Shown here: in pieces, positions 16,472-26,306 of the stretch
Numbering within the stretch: the stretch's first letter is position 1
Layout of the letters: every line of letters starts with the position of its first letter
From: Actinomycetes bacterium
Lineage (GTDB): Bacteria > Actinomycetota > Acidimicrobiia > Acidimicrobiales > Ilumatobacteraceae
NCBI GenBank assembly: GCA_029782355.1
Contig: JAKOUY010000016.1
Span: 62,001-126,000 of the forward strand
Length of the DNA stretch: 64,000 nt
Direction: 5' to 3'
Translations under genes and position numbers: made by a program
The notes under the pieces: model-generated
The model's input: the letters and a program-made list of their open reading frames with translations, nothing else
What the model was told of the DNA's origin: nothing
Database searches by the model: none

Positions 16472-18748
16472 ATGAGCACGCACTCGTCACCCCCGCCGGA
16501 CCCGTCCGGACGCCGGCGCGTCACGCCTCACCAGCTGGTCATCGGCCTCGGCATCTTCATGGGGCTGTTCACCGTGGTGTCCGGAATCCTCCCGCAGATC
16601 ACCGCCTGGCACGACGCCAAGCACCCGTCACGGGAGGTCTTCGGCGGCATCCCCGGCGCCCTCCAGGTGGCCTTCTACACGGTGGTCCCGGTGCTGCTGG
16701 TCTGGGGGGCGTTCGCCTTCGCCGCCCGGGTCCGCAACTGGGAGCGCGGCGGCCCGGACCGCCGGCGGACCACCCCGAAGAACGTCAAGCGTCGCCTGGC
16801 CGACTTCCGGGCCGGGGTGTACATGCAGACCCTGCTGCGCGATGCCGGCGCCGGGTTGATGCACTCGATGATCTACTTCGGCTTCCTCGGCCTGCTGGCG
16901 GTGACCACCGTGTTGGAGGTCGATCACCAGCTGCCACCTAGCCTGAAGTTCCTCCACGGCCGGACGTACCTGGCCTACAGCTGCTTCGGCGACCTGGCCG
17001 GGGTGGTCTTCCTGGCCGGCATCGTCTGGGCGGTGATCCGCCGCTACGTGCAGCGCCCGTACCGGATCCGGATCAAGACCAAGCCGGAGCACGCTGCCAT
17101 CCTGGCCACCTTCTTCGTCATCGGGATCTCCGGGTTCCTGGCCGAGGCGACGCGCATCGCCGCCGAGGGCCGGCCGAGCCATGAGCGGTGGAGCTTCGTC
17201 GGCTACCCGCTCTCGGCCCTGTTCGACGGGCACGTGCAGTCGACCATGGACCGCTGGCACCAGATCACCTGGGTGGTCCACGTCGTCGCCTTCGTGGTCT
17301 TCCTGGCGTTGCTGCCGGTCACCATGCTCCGGCACATGTTCACCTCCCCGCTGAACATGTACCTGCGCGACAAGCAGCGCCCGAAGGGGGCGATGAAGCC
17401 GATGCCGAATCTCGCCGAGACCGAACTGGAGACCTTCGGTGCCAGCGTGGTCGAGGACTTCACCTGGAAGCAGCTGCTCGACACCGACGCCTGCACGATG
17501 TGCGGGCGGTGCACCAGCGTGTGCCCGGCGCACGCCACCGGCAAGCCGCTCGACCCGCGCGAGATCGTGCTGAAGACCGGCGAGGTGATGGCCGCCAGTG
17601 CCCCGCACGGCCACGTCGGTCCGCCCCTCGGAACCGACCGGGAGATCACCATCTCGTCGAACTCGCTGTTCGAGCGGATCACGGCCGAGGAGGTGTGGAG
17701 CTGCACGACCTGCCGGGCGTGCGACGAGATCTGCCCGGTGAACATCGAGATCCTCGACAAGATCCTGGACATGCGCCGCTACCTGTCGCTGATGGAGAGC
17801 AACTTCCCGGCCGAACTGGGCAGCGCCTACCGGGCGATGGAGAACCAGTCGAATCCGTGGGGCATGAACCAGGGCGAGCGCGCCGACTGGGCCAAGGGCC
17901 TGGCCGACGTGCGGGTGGTCGACCCGGGCCAGCCGCTCCAGGCCGAGTACCTGTATTGGGTGGGTTGCGCCGGATCGTTCGACGACAAGAACAAGAAGGT
18001 CACCCAGGCGGTGGCCAAGCTGCTGTCCCGAGCCGGCATCGACGTGGCCATCCTCGGCCCGAGCGAGATGTGCACGGGTGACTCGGCGCGGCGCAGCGGG
18101 AACGAGTACCTGTTCCAGATGCTGGCGACCCCGAACATCGAGATGCTCAACGGCATGGGCGTCACCAAGATCATCACCCAGTGCCCGCACTGCTTCAACA
18201 CCCTGAAGAACGAGTATCCGCAGCTCGGCGGGAACTACGAGGTGATCCACCACACCCAGCTGCTCGAAGACCTCATCGCCAGCGGGCGCCTCGACGTCAG
18301 TCAGGCCAGCCTCGACGAGCGCTTGACCTATCACGACTCGTGCTACCTCGGCCGGCACAACGACGTCTACCTGGCACCGCGGCGGGTGGTCGGCAGCATC
18401 AAGGGCATCGAGGTGGTGGAGATGCCGCGCAACGGGACCAAGGGCATGTGCTGCGGCGCGGGCGGGGCGCGGATGTGGATGGAGGAGTCCATCGGCACCA
18501 AGGTCAACGACGAGCGGGCCAAGGAGGCCATCTCCACCGGCGCCTCGCGAGTCGCCACGGCGTGCCCGTTCTGCTACATCATGCTGGACGACGGGGTCAA
18601 GGCGGCCGGGGTCGAGGACGACCAGGTCAAGGTGGCCGACATCTCCATCCACCTGCTCGACGCCATCGAGGCCGGCGAGCGGCGCCTCTCGCAGCCGGAC
18701 GCCCCGCTGGCGGTGACCGCCGGTCAGCCGGGGGAACCGCCGGCCTGA
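16472..18748 (+). CDS. Membrane-bound Fe-S reductase, EtfD/heterodisulfide-reductase-like
   Basis: A 758-aa fusion. About five transmembrane helices (residues 20-310) form a NarI-like b-type cytochrome domain with histidines in [20 protein letters not shown] and MLRHMF. Two 4Fe-4S motifs follow, [12 protein letters not shown] and [12 protein letters not shown], then two CCG domains (CAGSF, CPHCFN, then [14 protein letters not shown] and CPFCY). This order is that of HdrDE-like fusions including mycobacterial EtfD, which passes electrons from electron-transfer flavoprotein to menaquinone during fatty-acid oxidation. No etf genes are nearby, so the donor is inferred. Its 3' end overlaps gpmA on the opposite strand by 25 bp. 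Confidence 0.8.
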   Translation: MSTHSSPPPDPSGRRRVTPHQLVIGLGIFMGLFTVVSGILPQITAWHDAKHPSREVFGGIPGALQVAFYTVVPVLLVWGAFAFAARVRNWERGGPDRRRTTPKNVKRRLADFRAGVYMQTLLRDAGAGLMHSMIYFGFLGLLAVTTVLEVDHQLPPSLKFLHGRTYLAYSCFGDLAGVVFLAGIVWAVIRRYVQRPYRIRIKTKPEHAAILATFFVIGISGFLAEATRIAAEGRPSHERWSFVGYPLSALFDGHVQSTMDRWHQITWVVHVVAFVVFLALLPVTMLRHMFTSPLNMYLRDKQRPKGAMKPMPNLAETELETFGASVVEDFTWKQLLDTDACTMCGRCTSVCPAHATGKPLDPREIVLKTGEVMAASAPHGHVGPPLGTDREITISSNSLFERITAEEVWSCTTCRACDEICPVNIEILDKILDMRRYLSLMESNFPAELGSAYRAMENQSNPWGMNQGERADWAKGLADVRVVDPGQPLQAEYLYWVGCAGSFDDKNKKVTQAVAKLLSRAGIDVAILGPSEMCTGDSARRSGNEYLFQMLATPNIEMLNGMGVTKIITQCPHCFNTLKNEYPQLGGNYEVIHHTQLLEDLIASGRLDVSQASLDERLTYHDSCYLGRHNDVYLAPRRVVGSIKGIEVVEMPRNGTKGMCCGAGGARMWMEESIGTKVNDERAKEAISTGASRVATACPFCYIMLDDGVKAAGVEDDQVKVADISIHLLDAIEAGERRLSQPDAPLAVTAGQPGEPPA

Positions 18749-19479
18749 GCCGCCACCGCGGCGGCCGCCGCGGCCACCGCCTCGGCGTCGCCGAGGTACT
18801 CGGCCGAGGTCGGTGTCAGCGCGGCATCGAAGGTGTAGCGGCGCGGCGCGCCGGTGGGGATGTTCAGCTCGGCGATGTCCGTCTCACTGACATGTTCGAG
18901 GTGCATCACCAGGGCGCGCAGCGAGTTGCCGTGGGCCACGATGAGGACGTCCTGGCCACCGAGCAGCTGCGGAGCGACCACGTCGTGCCAGTACGGCAGG
19001 ACGCGAGCGACCACGTCCTTCAGGCACTCGCTGGCGGGCAGCACGTCGGGTGCCAGGAGCCGGTAGCGGCGGTCCTGGGCGGGGTGCTCGGGACTGTCGA
19101 CGGCCACCGGCGGCGGCGGGACGTCGTAGCTGCGCCGCCACAGCTTGGTCTGCTCGGCGCCGTGGCGCTCGGTCGTCGCCTTCTTGTCGAGACCTTGGAG
19201 GGCGCCGTAGTGGCGCTCGTTCAGCCGCCAATGACGCTGCACCGGCAGCCACATCTGGCCCATCTCGTCGAGCGCCAGGTTGCAGGTGTGGACGGCCCGG
19301 GTGAGCACGGACGTGTGGGCGACGTCGAAGCGCAACCCGGCCTGGCGCATGGTGACGCCAGCGGCGGCGGCCTCGCCGCGGCCCTGCTCGGTCAGCGGGA
19401 CGTCGTGCCACCCGGTGAACAGGTTCTCCAGGTTCCAGGTGGACTGCCCGTGGCGAAGGATGACGAGTGTTCCGGTCAC
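18724..19479 (-). CDS. gpmA: 2,3-bisphosphoglycerate-dependent phosphoglycerate mutase
   Basis: A 251-aa histidine phosphatase-fold enzyme interconverting 3- and 2-phosphoglycerate in glycolysis. It has the phospho-His motif LRHGQSTWN (His10), [21 protein letters not shown] (Glu88) and the second catalytic His183 in [10 protein letters not shown]. The length of about 250 aa and the [13 protein letters not shown] block separate it from short phosphatases of the superfamily. An Ala-rich C-terminal tail overlaps the 3' end of the Fe-S reductase gene. Confidence 0.93.
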   Translation of the reverse strand: MTGTLVILRHGQSTWNLENLFTGWHDVPLTEQGRGEAAAAGVTMRQAGLRFDVAHTSVLTRAVHTCNLALDEMGQMWLPVQRHWRLNERHYGALQGLDKKATTERHGAEQTKLWRRSYDVPPPPVAVDSPEHPAQDRRYRLLAPDVLPASECLKDVVARVLPYWHDVVAPQLLGGQDVLIVAHGNSLRALVMHLEHVSETDIAELNIPTGAPRRYTFDAALTPTSAEYLGDAEAVAAAAAAVAAQAGGSPG

Positions 19480-19500
19480 GCCACCGACGTTACCGCTGGG

Positions 19501-20751
19501 TCACCCGGCGGACCCCGACGACGGTGCCGAACCGAGTGCGGCGCGCAGGTCGGCGTAGCTGTCGTCCCACGTGACGGGCACCCGGGCGGCGATGCGCCGC
19601 TCGAGCTCGGCGCGGCGGGTGTCGTCGAGCAGCTCGACGAAGCGAGCGAGACAGGCGCCGCTGTCGAACGGCGACGTGTACACCACGGCGTCCCCGCCGG
19701 CCTCGTGGGAGGTGGGGATGTCGCTGGCCACGCAGGTCTTGCCATAGGCGAGCGCTTCGGAGATGGGCAGGCCCCACCCCTCGGCCACGCTGACCATCGC
19801 GGCGAAGCGGCAGTGCCGGTACAGCCACCGCCGACCGGCATCGTCGACGTCGCTGGCGATCACGATCCGCCCGGCCACCACCGGGTCGGTGCGGATCATC
19901 CGGTACAGCTCGTCGGGGTGCGGTGGGAGCCGGCCGGCGATGACCAGCACGGGCAGCTCGATGCCGCGCTCGGCCGCCAGCCGGTAGGTCTGGTACAGCA
20001 GCACGTAGTTCTTGCGCGGCAGGAACCAGCCGACGGCGACGACGAACGGTCGGTCGCCGAGGCCGAGTTGGACCGGTTCGACCTCCGCCGCACCGGGCGG
20101 CTCGGCGGCCATTCGCACCAGCCGGATGGGCTGGACGGCGCCGACCACGCCGAGCCCACGCAGCTCGGCGGCCGTGGCGTCGGAGATGACCAGGACCACG
20201 TCGGCGGCGGCGACCGCCCGGCCGATGGCGGGCCCGAAGCTGTCGACCATGTCGGCCGGGTTGACGTGTGGATGGGTCACCGGCAGGACGTCGTGGACGA
20301 ACAGCCCGACGCGAATGCCCCGGCGGGCCCGCAACCGCTCGAGCTCGGCGGTCATCCCCGGCGTTCGCCACTGCAGCCCGACCACGACGAGCTGGTCGCC
20401 ACGGCGGAACCCGCCGGTGAGCCAGTTGACCGGCCGCAGCGTCAGGAGCGGGCGGAGCGTCACCCGGCGCGCCGCGTGCCCGAGGCGATGCGTCGTGGCC
20501 GCGCCCCATCGCCGGGCGCGGCGGGCGATCGGCGCATCCATCCCGGCCGTGATGGCCGACCGATCAGTGTCCAGGATCCGGCTCACCATCCGGTCGTCGA
20601 GCTGGCGGAAGCGGCCGGCGGCGCGATCGAAGTGGACCAGCCGCCCGCCGTCGGCCACCAGCCGGGCGCCCAGCTCGACCTGGACGCGGCGGATCCCGGT
20701 CAGCGGGCCGCGCCAGCGGACCAGGTCGGTGACATCCATCCAGGTGGTCAC
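19501..20751 (-). CDS. Glycosyltransferase family 4/1, tandem copy 2
   Basis: A 416-aa GT-B glycosyltransferase. The N-terminus reads WMDVTDLVRWRGPLTGIRRV, a family opening shared with its neighbour. The C-terminal half has the nucleotide-sugar region VAVGWFLPRKNYVLLYQTY and the EX7E motif in SVAEGWGLPISEALAYGK. GTG 20751 overlaps the TGA of the upstream glycosyltransferase (GTGA), which supports this start. The two proteins are clearly paralogous and probably add successive sugars to one cell-surface glycan. The acceptor is unknown. Confidence 0.82.
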   Translation of the reverse strand: MTTWMDVTDLVRWRGPLTGIRRVQVELGARLVADGGRLVHFDRAAGRFRQLDDRMVSRILDTDRSAITAGMDAPIARRARRWGAATTHRLGHAARRVTLRPLLTLRPVNWLTGGFRRGDQLVVVGLQWRTPGMTAELERLRARRGIRVGLFVHDVLPVTHPHVNPADMVDSFGPAIGRAVAAADVVLVISDATAAELRGLGVVGAVQPIRLVRMAAEPPGAAEVEPVQLGLGDRPFVVAVGWFLPRKNYVLLYQTYRLAAERGIELPVLVIAGRLPPHPDELYRMIRTDPVVAGRIVIASDVDDAGRRWLYRHCRFAAMVSVAEGWGLPISEALAYGKTCVASDIPTSHEAGGDAVVYTSPFDSGACLARFVELLDDTRRAELERRIAARVPVTWDDSYADLRAALGSAPSSGSAG

Positions 20752-21971
20752 GACACCGCCTCGACGGCCCGGCGCAGATCGTCGTAGCAGTCGTCCCACG
20801 TCGGGAGCTGGATCCGGGCGATGCGCGCCTCCAGCTCGCCGCGGACGTCCTCGTCGAGCAGTTCGACGAGGCCATCCAGGCAGGCACCGCTGTCGTACGG
20901 CGAGCAGTAGCGCACCAGCTCGCCGGCGGCCTCGTGGGCCGCGGGGATGTCCGGAGCCAGGGCCGTCTTGCCGTAGGCCAGCGACTCGGTCAGCGGCAAC
21001 CCCCAGCCCTCGGCGAAGGAGGTCATCACGGTGAACAGGCAGTGCCGGAGCAGCCAGCGACGCTCGGCCTCGTCGGCGCCGTGGGCCACGACGATGCGCC
21101 CGGACACGACCGGGTCGCGCCGGATCACGTCGTAGGTGTCCCCGGCCAGCCAACCGGTGCGCCCGACGATGACCAGCTTGGGTAGCTCGATGCCGCGCTC
21201 CGCGGCCAGGCGGTAGGCGAGGTACAGCAGACCGTAGTTCTTGCGGATCTCGAACGTTCCGACGGCCACCAGGAACGGCTCGTCCACGCCGAACCGCTCG
21301 GGGCGCTGCTCGGAGCCGCCCGCTGCGTCGGTCCCCATGCGTACCACCCGCACCGGCGTGGCCGCCGGGATCAACCCGGCGCGGCGGAGGTCGGCCGCCG
21401 TCGCCTCGGAGATCGCCGCCACGAGGTCGACCTCGGCCAGCGCCGCCGCGACGTGGGCGGCGAACGTCGTCGCGGTGTGGGCCATGACGAGGTGCGGGCT
21501 GGTGAACGGGATGACGTCGTAGGCGACCAGCACCACCCGCAGGCCGAGCTCGGCGCGCAGCCGGGCGATCAGCGCCGTGTGGTGCGCGGCCCGCCAGTTG
21601 AGCCCCAGCACCACGAGGACGTCCGCCCGGCCGAACGGGTGCCAGCGGCCGGAGACCTCGCGTCGCTCGGGGTCGCCGTGGCGGACACGGGCGACGCGGA
21701 CGGCCATCGCCGCTCGGCCGCGCCGAGCGGCACCCCGAGCGATCCGTCGGGCTCGTGGCACCGTGGCCCGGATGGTCCCCGATCGAACGCTGCGCATGCT
21801 GCGCACGGCGTCGGCGGGCACCTCGACGAAGCAGGAGCGCACGGCGTCGAAGCGGATCAGCCGGCCGCCGTCGGCCAGGCCCCGCTGGGCCAGCTCCAGG
21901 GCGACGCGCTGGATGCCGGTGAGCTGATCGGGCCAGCCGACCAGGTCGCTGACGTCGTACCAGACCGTCAT
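20748..21971 (-). CDS. Glycosyltransferase family 4/1, tandem copy 1
   Basis: A 407-aa GT-B glycosyltransferase starting VWYDVSDLVGWPDQLTGIQRV-type (ATG 21971). Donor-side features are VAVGTFEIRKNYGLLYLAY and the EX7E motif in SFAEGWGLPLTESLAYGK. It shares the order and wording of all motifs with the downstream gene, to which it is coupled by a 4-nt GTGA overlap. It is the first gene of a two-gene unit; 153 bp of sequence without recognisable genes separate it from the ACT protein gene upstream. Confidence 0.83.
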   Translation of the reverse strand: MTVWYDVSDLVGWPDQLTGIQRVALELAQRGLADGGRLIRFDAVRSCFVEVPADAVRSMRSVRSGTIRATVPRARRIARGAARRGRAAMAVRVARVRHGDPERREVSGRWHPFGRADVLVVLGLNWRAAHHTALIARLRAELGLRVVLVAYDVIPFTSPHLVMAHTATTFAAHVAAALAEVDLVAAISEATAADLRRAGLIPAATPVRVVRMGTDAAGGSEQRPERFGVDEPFLVAVGTFEIRKNYGLLYLAYRLAAERGIELPKLVIVGRTGWLAGDTYDVIRRDPVVSGRIVVAHGADEAERRWLLRHCLFTVMTSFAEGWGLPLTESLAYGKTALAPDIPAAHEAAGELVRYCSPYDSGACLDGLVELLDEDVRGELEARIARIQLPTWDDCYDDLRRAVEAVS

Positions 21972-22124
21972 CGTCGAGACGGCCGGGCGGCGGTGACGGC
22001 CGCGCGGCGGGGGTGCGGGACGATCACGCGGGGAACGCTACTGCCGGCCGTCGGTGCCCGCCCGGCACCCGCGGCGTGGGCGTGGCGTGGGCGCGGTGTG
22101 GGCGGCGCGCGGCGGCGACCGGGA

Positions 22125-22502
22125 TCAGTCCGCCAGGGCGCGGCGCAGGCCGTCGATGTCGTCGGAGCCGAACACCACCCGGTTGCCCGTGGCGACGTAG
22201 ATCGTGTCGACGTTGACACCGGCCTCGGCGATTTTGCGGGCCAGGTCGGCCAGCTCGCCCGGGCGGTCGTGGACCTCGGCGACGACCACCTCGTGCTCGC
22301 GGGTGATCACCGCCTGGTGGGTGAGCGCCAACGCGTGGCGCACCGGTTCGGCATGCGGCACCAAGATGTGCAGCTCGGCCTTGTCGCCGCGCCCGATGCA
22401 GGTCGCCGCGGCAAGGTTGACCCCGGCGTCACTGATCGCTGCCGCGACCGTGGCCAGGGTTCCCGGCTTGTTGTCCACCTCGATGACGATGTCGACCGAC
22501 AT
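22125..22502 (-). CDS. Tandem ACT-domain protein
   Basis: A 125-aa protein made of two ACT repeats: IVIEVDNKPGTLATVAAAIS then VVVAEVHDRPGELADLARKI. Each has the (D)xPG(T/E)L turn that binds amino acids in ACT domains. No enzyme domain is attached, so it is a stand-alone sensor or regulator of amino-acid metabolism. The start at ATG 22502 follows GGAGGT at 4-nt spacing; an ATG four codons upstream, inside that element, is less likely. Confidence 0.75.
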   Translation of the reverse strand: MSVDIVIEVDNKPGTLATVAAAISDAGVNLAAATCIGRGDKAELHILVPHAEPVRHALALTHQAVITREHEVVVAEVHDRPGELADLARKIAEAGVNVDTIYVATGNRVVFGSDDIDGLRRALAD

Positions 22503-22607
22503 GTGCACCTCCATGCTTGGCGTCGGGGTCGGAGCCCGCATTGTGACACGCCCCGGCCGGGGATGTCGCCGCCGCTCGGCACGACCGGCCGGCCGGCCGA
22601 TCCGGCA

Positions 22608-23831
22608 TCACGACGGTCGCCGTGGCGGTCGATCGAGACGAAAGAGCCGGGCGTACGGCGACGGGTGACCGGTGACCACGCCCGTCAGGTACTCGGCGGC
22701 CAGGGCGCTGTAGGTGATGCCGTTGCCGCCGAACCCCAGGGCGAACAGCGTGCGCGGCGTGCTGCGGTGGCCGCCGATGTAGGCCAGTCCGTCCGGGGTC
22801 TCGGCAAAGGTTCCGGCCCAGGCGAAGGCCCGCTCGAGGGTCAGCTCGGGCAGGAAGCGGGAGATCGCCTGGTCCAGGCCGCGAGCCTTCGACGGGATCG
22901 CCCGCCGCCGGCGCAGCGGGTCGCGGTACTCCTCGTCCTTGCCGCCGTAGAGGATCCGCCCGTCGTCGGTGGTCCGTCCGTACAGATAGGGATCGGCGTG
23001 CTCCCAGAACAGCACGCCGTCGGGGTACCGCCGGGTCAGATCGGGAACGGGCTCGCTCACACAGGCGAACGAGGTGTGCAGCGAGACCGCCAGACCGGGC
23101 AGCACGTCGACCACCTCGTAGCCGGTGGCCAGCACCGCCCAGGAGGCCCGCACCTCGTGGCCACGATCGGTGGCCACGAGGACGCCGCGCCGACCGGTGG
23201 TGAGGGCGGTGACCGTCGTCCGATCGAACACGGCCACGCCGCGCCGGGTCAGCGCAGCCAGGCCGCGGTGCGCCAGGGCGTAGGGGTCGACGGAGGCCCC
23301 TTCGGCGCTCTGGATGGCGCCGAACCCGTCGAGCCCCCAGTAGGAACGCAGCTCGTCCGGCTCCAGCCAGTCGGCTCGGAACCCGGCCCGCTGCCGGGCG
23401 GCGAGCTCGGCCTGGAGCAGGTCCACGTCACGGCGCCGGGTGGCCACGAAGATGCTCGGCGATCGGCGGAACCCGCATGGGTCACCGATCCGCCGGGTCG
23501 CCGCCTCGACCAGGTCGATGCCTCGGGCGCACTCGGCGTAGCAGGCTTCGGCGTCCTCCACGCCGTAGGTCGCGGCCAGATCGACGAGCAACTCGTCGAT
23601 CTCGTACTGGAGCATCGACGTGCTGGCCGCGGTGCTGCCGTGGGCCACGTCACGGCGGTCGAGGACGACCACGTCCACGCCGGCGTCGGCCAGGGCGGTG
23701 GCCACCAAGGTGCCGGTGATGCCCGCACCGATCACCACCACGTCGGCCCGTCGGGGGGCATCCAGGGCGGGGAAGACGCTGGGGATCCCGTCGCGGGTCA
23801 TCCAGAAGGGTTGGCCGTCGTGCAGGTCCAT
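22608..23831 (-). CDS. FAD-dependent oxidoreductase, DAO/glycine-oxidase family
   Basis: A 407-aa flavoenzyme. The Rossmann motif VVVIGAGITGTLVATALADAG lies at about 31-51, followed by VVLDRRDVAHGSTAASTSML. C-terminal parts are WAVLATGYEV, GRTTDDGRILYGG and the second FAD contact FALGFGGNGITYSALAAEYL. The family oxidises secondary or tertiary amines such as N-methyl amino acids; the substrate is not evident. The start chosen at ATG 23831 removes a long unlikely Arg/Pro-rich extension. It diverges from the PhoD gene with an 86-bp shared promoter region. Confidence 0.8.
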   Translation of the reverse strand: MDLHDGQPFWMTRDGIPSVFPALDAPRRADVVVIGAGITGTLVATALADAGVDVVVLDRRDVAHGSTAASTSMLQYEIDELLVDLAATYGVEDAEACYAECARGIDLVEAATRRIGDPCGFRRSPSIFVATRRRDVDLLQAELAARQRAGFRADWLEPDELRSYWGLDGFGAIQSAEGASVDPYALAHRGLAALTRRGVAVFDRTTVTALTTGRRGVLVATDRGHEVRASWAVLATGYEVVDVLPGLAVSLHTSFACVSEPVPDLTRRYPDGVLFWEHADPYLYGRTTDDGRILYGGKDEEYRDPLRRRRAIPSKARGLDQAISRFLPELTLERAFAWAGTFAETPDGLAYIGGHRSTPRTLFALGFGGNGITYSALAAEYLTGVVTGHPSPYARLFRLDRPPRRPS

Positions 23832-23917
23832 CGCCGGACTGTAGACCGGCCTGATCGGTGTCACGCCGGGCCGGGCGGCCGGGGCACCGGCACCCGCCGA
23901 CGAGTAACTTGCCGGTC

Positions 23918-25591
23918 GTGGCTGAGCTGTTGATCGGGCCGTTGCTCCGGTACGTGGGCCAACACGAGGCGACGATCTGGGTGGAGACCGATCAGGCCTG
24001 CACCGTGGAGGTGCTCGGCCGCCAGGCCCGGACCTTCCAGTTCGCCGGCCATCACTACGCCCTGGTGATGGTCGAGGGCCTCGAGCCCGGGCAGGTGCTG
24101 CCCTACGAGGTGCACCTCGACGGTCAGCGGTGCTGGCCGCTACCCGGCGCGGCCGTCCCACCCAGCGCGATCCACACGATCGTCCCCGACGGTGAGGTTC
24201 GTTTGCTGTTCGGCAGCTGCCGGGCCGCCGCGCCCCACGAGGAGCCCTACACCCTGGAGCCCCACGACCACCCGGAGGGTCGCGGCATCGACGCCTTGCG
24301 GGCCATCGGCCAGCGGATGGCCACGGGTGAGGTCGAGAGCTGGCCGACGATGATCATGATGCTCGGGGATCAGGTCTACGCCGACGAGTCCTCGCCCGGT
24401 GCCCAGGCGCGCATGGATCGCACCGACCGCCACGGCGTTCCCCACCGGGTGGTCGCCAACTTCGAGGAGTACACCTGGCTGTACCGGGAGGCCTGGACCC
24501 CCGAGGTCGAGCGATGGATGCTGTCGACCGTCCCCTCGGCGATGATCTTCGACGACCACGACACGATCGACGACTGGAACATCTCCCAGTCATGGGTGGC
24601 GGACATCCGCGCCGAGCCGTGGTGGTCGGAGCACATCATCGGCGGCATGGTGTCCTACTGGATCTACCAGCACCTCGGGAACCTCTCACCGGAGCGGATC
24701 CGCCAGGAGGGAATCCTCGCTCGACTGGTCGAGGTCGACGACGCCACGGCGATCCTGCGGGCCTGGGCGCTCGAGTCGGAGTCGTTCACCCCGGTGCCCG
24801 GCGGGTACCAGTTCAGCTACGACCGTCACCTGGGTGACGTCCACCTGGTGGTCGCCGACTGCCGCAACGGACGGGTGCTCGAACCCGGCCAGCGGCGGAT
24901 GCTCGATCGCGACGAATGGGCGTGGGTGCGCGGCCGGGTGCTCGAACCGGCGCGCCACGTCGTGGTCGCCTCGTCGCTCCCGGTCTTCGCCCCCGGTGGC
25001 CTACACGGCATCCAGCAGTGGAGCGAGGCGACCTGCGAGGGCGCCTGGACCCGGCTGATGAACCGCCCCGCCGAGGCCCTCCGCCGGGCACTGGACTGCG
25101 AGCACTGGGCAGCCTTCGACACCTCCTTCCGGGAGATGGAGGAGCTGCTGATCGAGGTGAGCGATGCGGGTCGGGACCGCGCCCCCGAGTCGGTGACGGT
25201 CATCGCCGGCGACATCCACTTCGGGTTCATCTCCGAGATCACCATGCCCCAACCCGGTGGATCGGTGGTCCGCCAGGCGGTGTGCTCCCCGATGCGCAAC
25301 GAGCTGGCGCGGCGCGACCGGCGGGTGATGCGCTTCGGGTCCAGCCGGGCCGGCCGACGGATCGGTGCCTGGCTGGCGCGCTCGGTTCGCCGGGCGCGCA
25401 GCCGGCTGACGTGGGAGATGTCGTCCGAACCGGTGTTCACCAACAACATCGGGACGATGACCTTCGGTCCGCGGCGCGCCGACATTGTCATCGAGGCCGT
25501 CCGCCCAGGCACCGATGGTGGTCGCACCCTCGCTGTCGCCTGCCACAGCGAGCTGAGCGGACCGGACCACCAGGACGGCGTTTCCCGCTGA
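23918..25591 (+). CDS. PhoD-like metallophosphatase
   Basis: A 557-aa protein. It has an N-terminal fibronectin-like strand region (LLRYVGQHEATIWVETD), then metallophosphoesterase motifs: LFGSCR, MMLGDQVYADE, MIFDDHDTIDDWN, VVADCRNGR and VTVIAGDIHFGF. These match the alkaline phosphatase/phosphodiesterase D superfamily with Ca/Fe metal sites. No Tat or Sec signal is seen at GTG 23918, so it appears cytoplasmic, as in the PhoD_2-type clade. It is followed after 25 bp by lipid-phosphatase genes, so it probably belongs to a lipid/phosphate remodelling operon. Confidence 0.78.
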   Translation: MAELLIGPLLRYVGQHEATIWVETDQACTVEVLGRQARTFQFAGHHYALVMVEGLEPGQVLPYEVHLDGQRCWPLPGAAVPPSAIHTIVPDGEVRLLFGSCRAAAPHEEPYTLEPHDHPEGRGIDALRAIGQRMATGEVESWPTMIMMLGDQVYADESSPGAQARMDRTDRHGVPHRVVANFEEYTWLYREAWTPEVERWMLSTVPSAMIFDDHDTIDDWNISQSWVADIRAEPWWSEHIIGGMVSYWIYQHLGNLSPERIRQEGILARLVEVDDATAILRAWALESESFTPVPGGYQFSYDRHLGDVHLVVADCRNGRVLEPGQRRMLDRDEWAWVRGRVLEPARHVVVASSLPVFAPGGLHGIQQWSEATCEGAWTRLMNRPAEALRRALDCEHWAAFDTSFREMEELLIEVSDAGRDRAPESVTVIAGDIHFGFISEITMPQPGGSVVRQAVCSPMRNELARRDRRVMRFGSSRAGRRIGAWLARSVRRARSRLTWEMSSEPVFTNNIGTMTFGPRRADIVIEAVRPGTDGGRTLAVACHSELSGPDHQDGVSR

Positions 25592-25616
25592 GAGGCCGAG
25601 GGTAGACGGCTGCCCG

Positions 25617-26306
25617 ATGCCCGCCGCCGACCTCGATCCACCGGTCCGAATCCGCCCGACCCTGGCCGACGCCGGATGGTTCGTGGCCACCTACGTCCTG
25701 CTCACCGCGGTGTGGGTGGGCATCGGTGAGCTGGTGACCCACTGGCCGGCGCTGGAGCGCCGTGATCTGGCCGTCGAGCGGCACCTCGCCGCGCACCGCA
25801 CGGACACGTGGAACACGCTGACCACGTACGGGTCGATGCTGTCGGAGTCGTGGGTCAAGATCGGGCTGACCCTCGTGGTGTGCGTGGCGCTGTACGTCGT
25901 CTTCCGGCGGACGCTCGAACCGTTGCTGGTGGCCATTCCCCTGGTCATCGAGGCCGCGGTGTTCATCACGACCACGGCCATCGTCGGCCGGCCCCGCCCG
26001 GCCGTGACCCGTCTGGAAGGCTCGCCGGTCGGCAGCAGCTTCCCATCCGGTCACACCGCCGCCGCGGCGGTCTACGCCGCGATCATCCTCGTGATCGTCC
26101 TGCACACGGCGCGGCGGTGGCCGGTGATCGTCGCCGGTGTCCTGGTGGCCGCCGTCGTCGCTGCCGTGGCCGGGTCGCGGATGTACCGGGGCATGCACCA
26201 TCCCACTGACGTCGTCTTCGGCGCCCTCCTCGGCGCAGTGTGCGTGGTCTGGTCACGCTGGTTCGTCATGCGGATGGCCGGCCCGGCGCGGCAGGTGGCC
26301 CGATGA
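25617..26306 (+). CDS. PAP2-family membrane phosphatase, copy 1
   Basis: A 229-aa protein with about six transmembrane helices. The three PAP2 phosphatase motifs are present: IVGRPRPAV, SSFPSGHTAAA (catalytic His) and SRMYRGMHHPTD (nucleophile His). It would dephosphorylate a lipid phosphate such as phosphatidate or undecaprenyl diphosphate at the outer membrane face. It overlaps the following DUF1206 gene by ATGA. Confidence 0.85.
   Translation: MPAADLDPPVRIRPTLADAGWFVATYVLLTAVWVGIGELVTHWPALERRDLAVERHLAAHRTDTWNTLTTYGSMLSESWVKIGLTLVVCVALYVVFRRTLEPLLVAIPLVIEAAVFITTTAIVGRPRPAVTRLEGSPVGSSFPSGHTAAAAVYAAIILVIVLHTARRWPVIVAGVLVAAVVAAVAGSRMYRGMHHPTDVVFGALLGAVCVVWSRWFVMRMAGPARQVAR

Noticed and set aside
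16628-18652. Large minus-strand frame opposite the Fe-S reductase
   Set aside because: The plus strand contains unmistakable 4Fe-4S and CCG motifs; the antisense frame is His/Gly/Val-rich without motifs.
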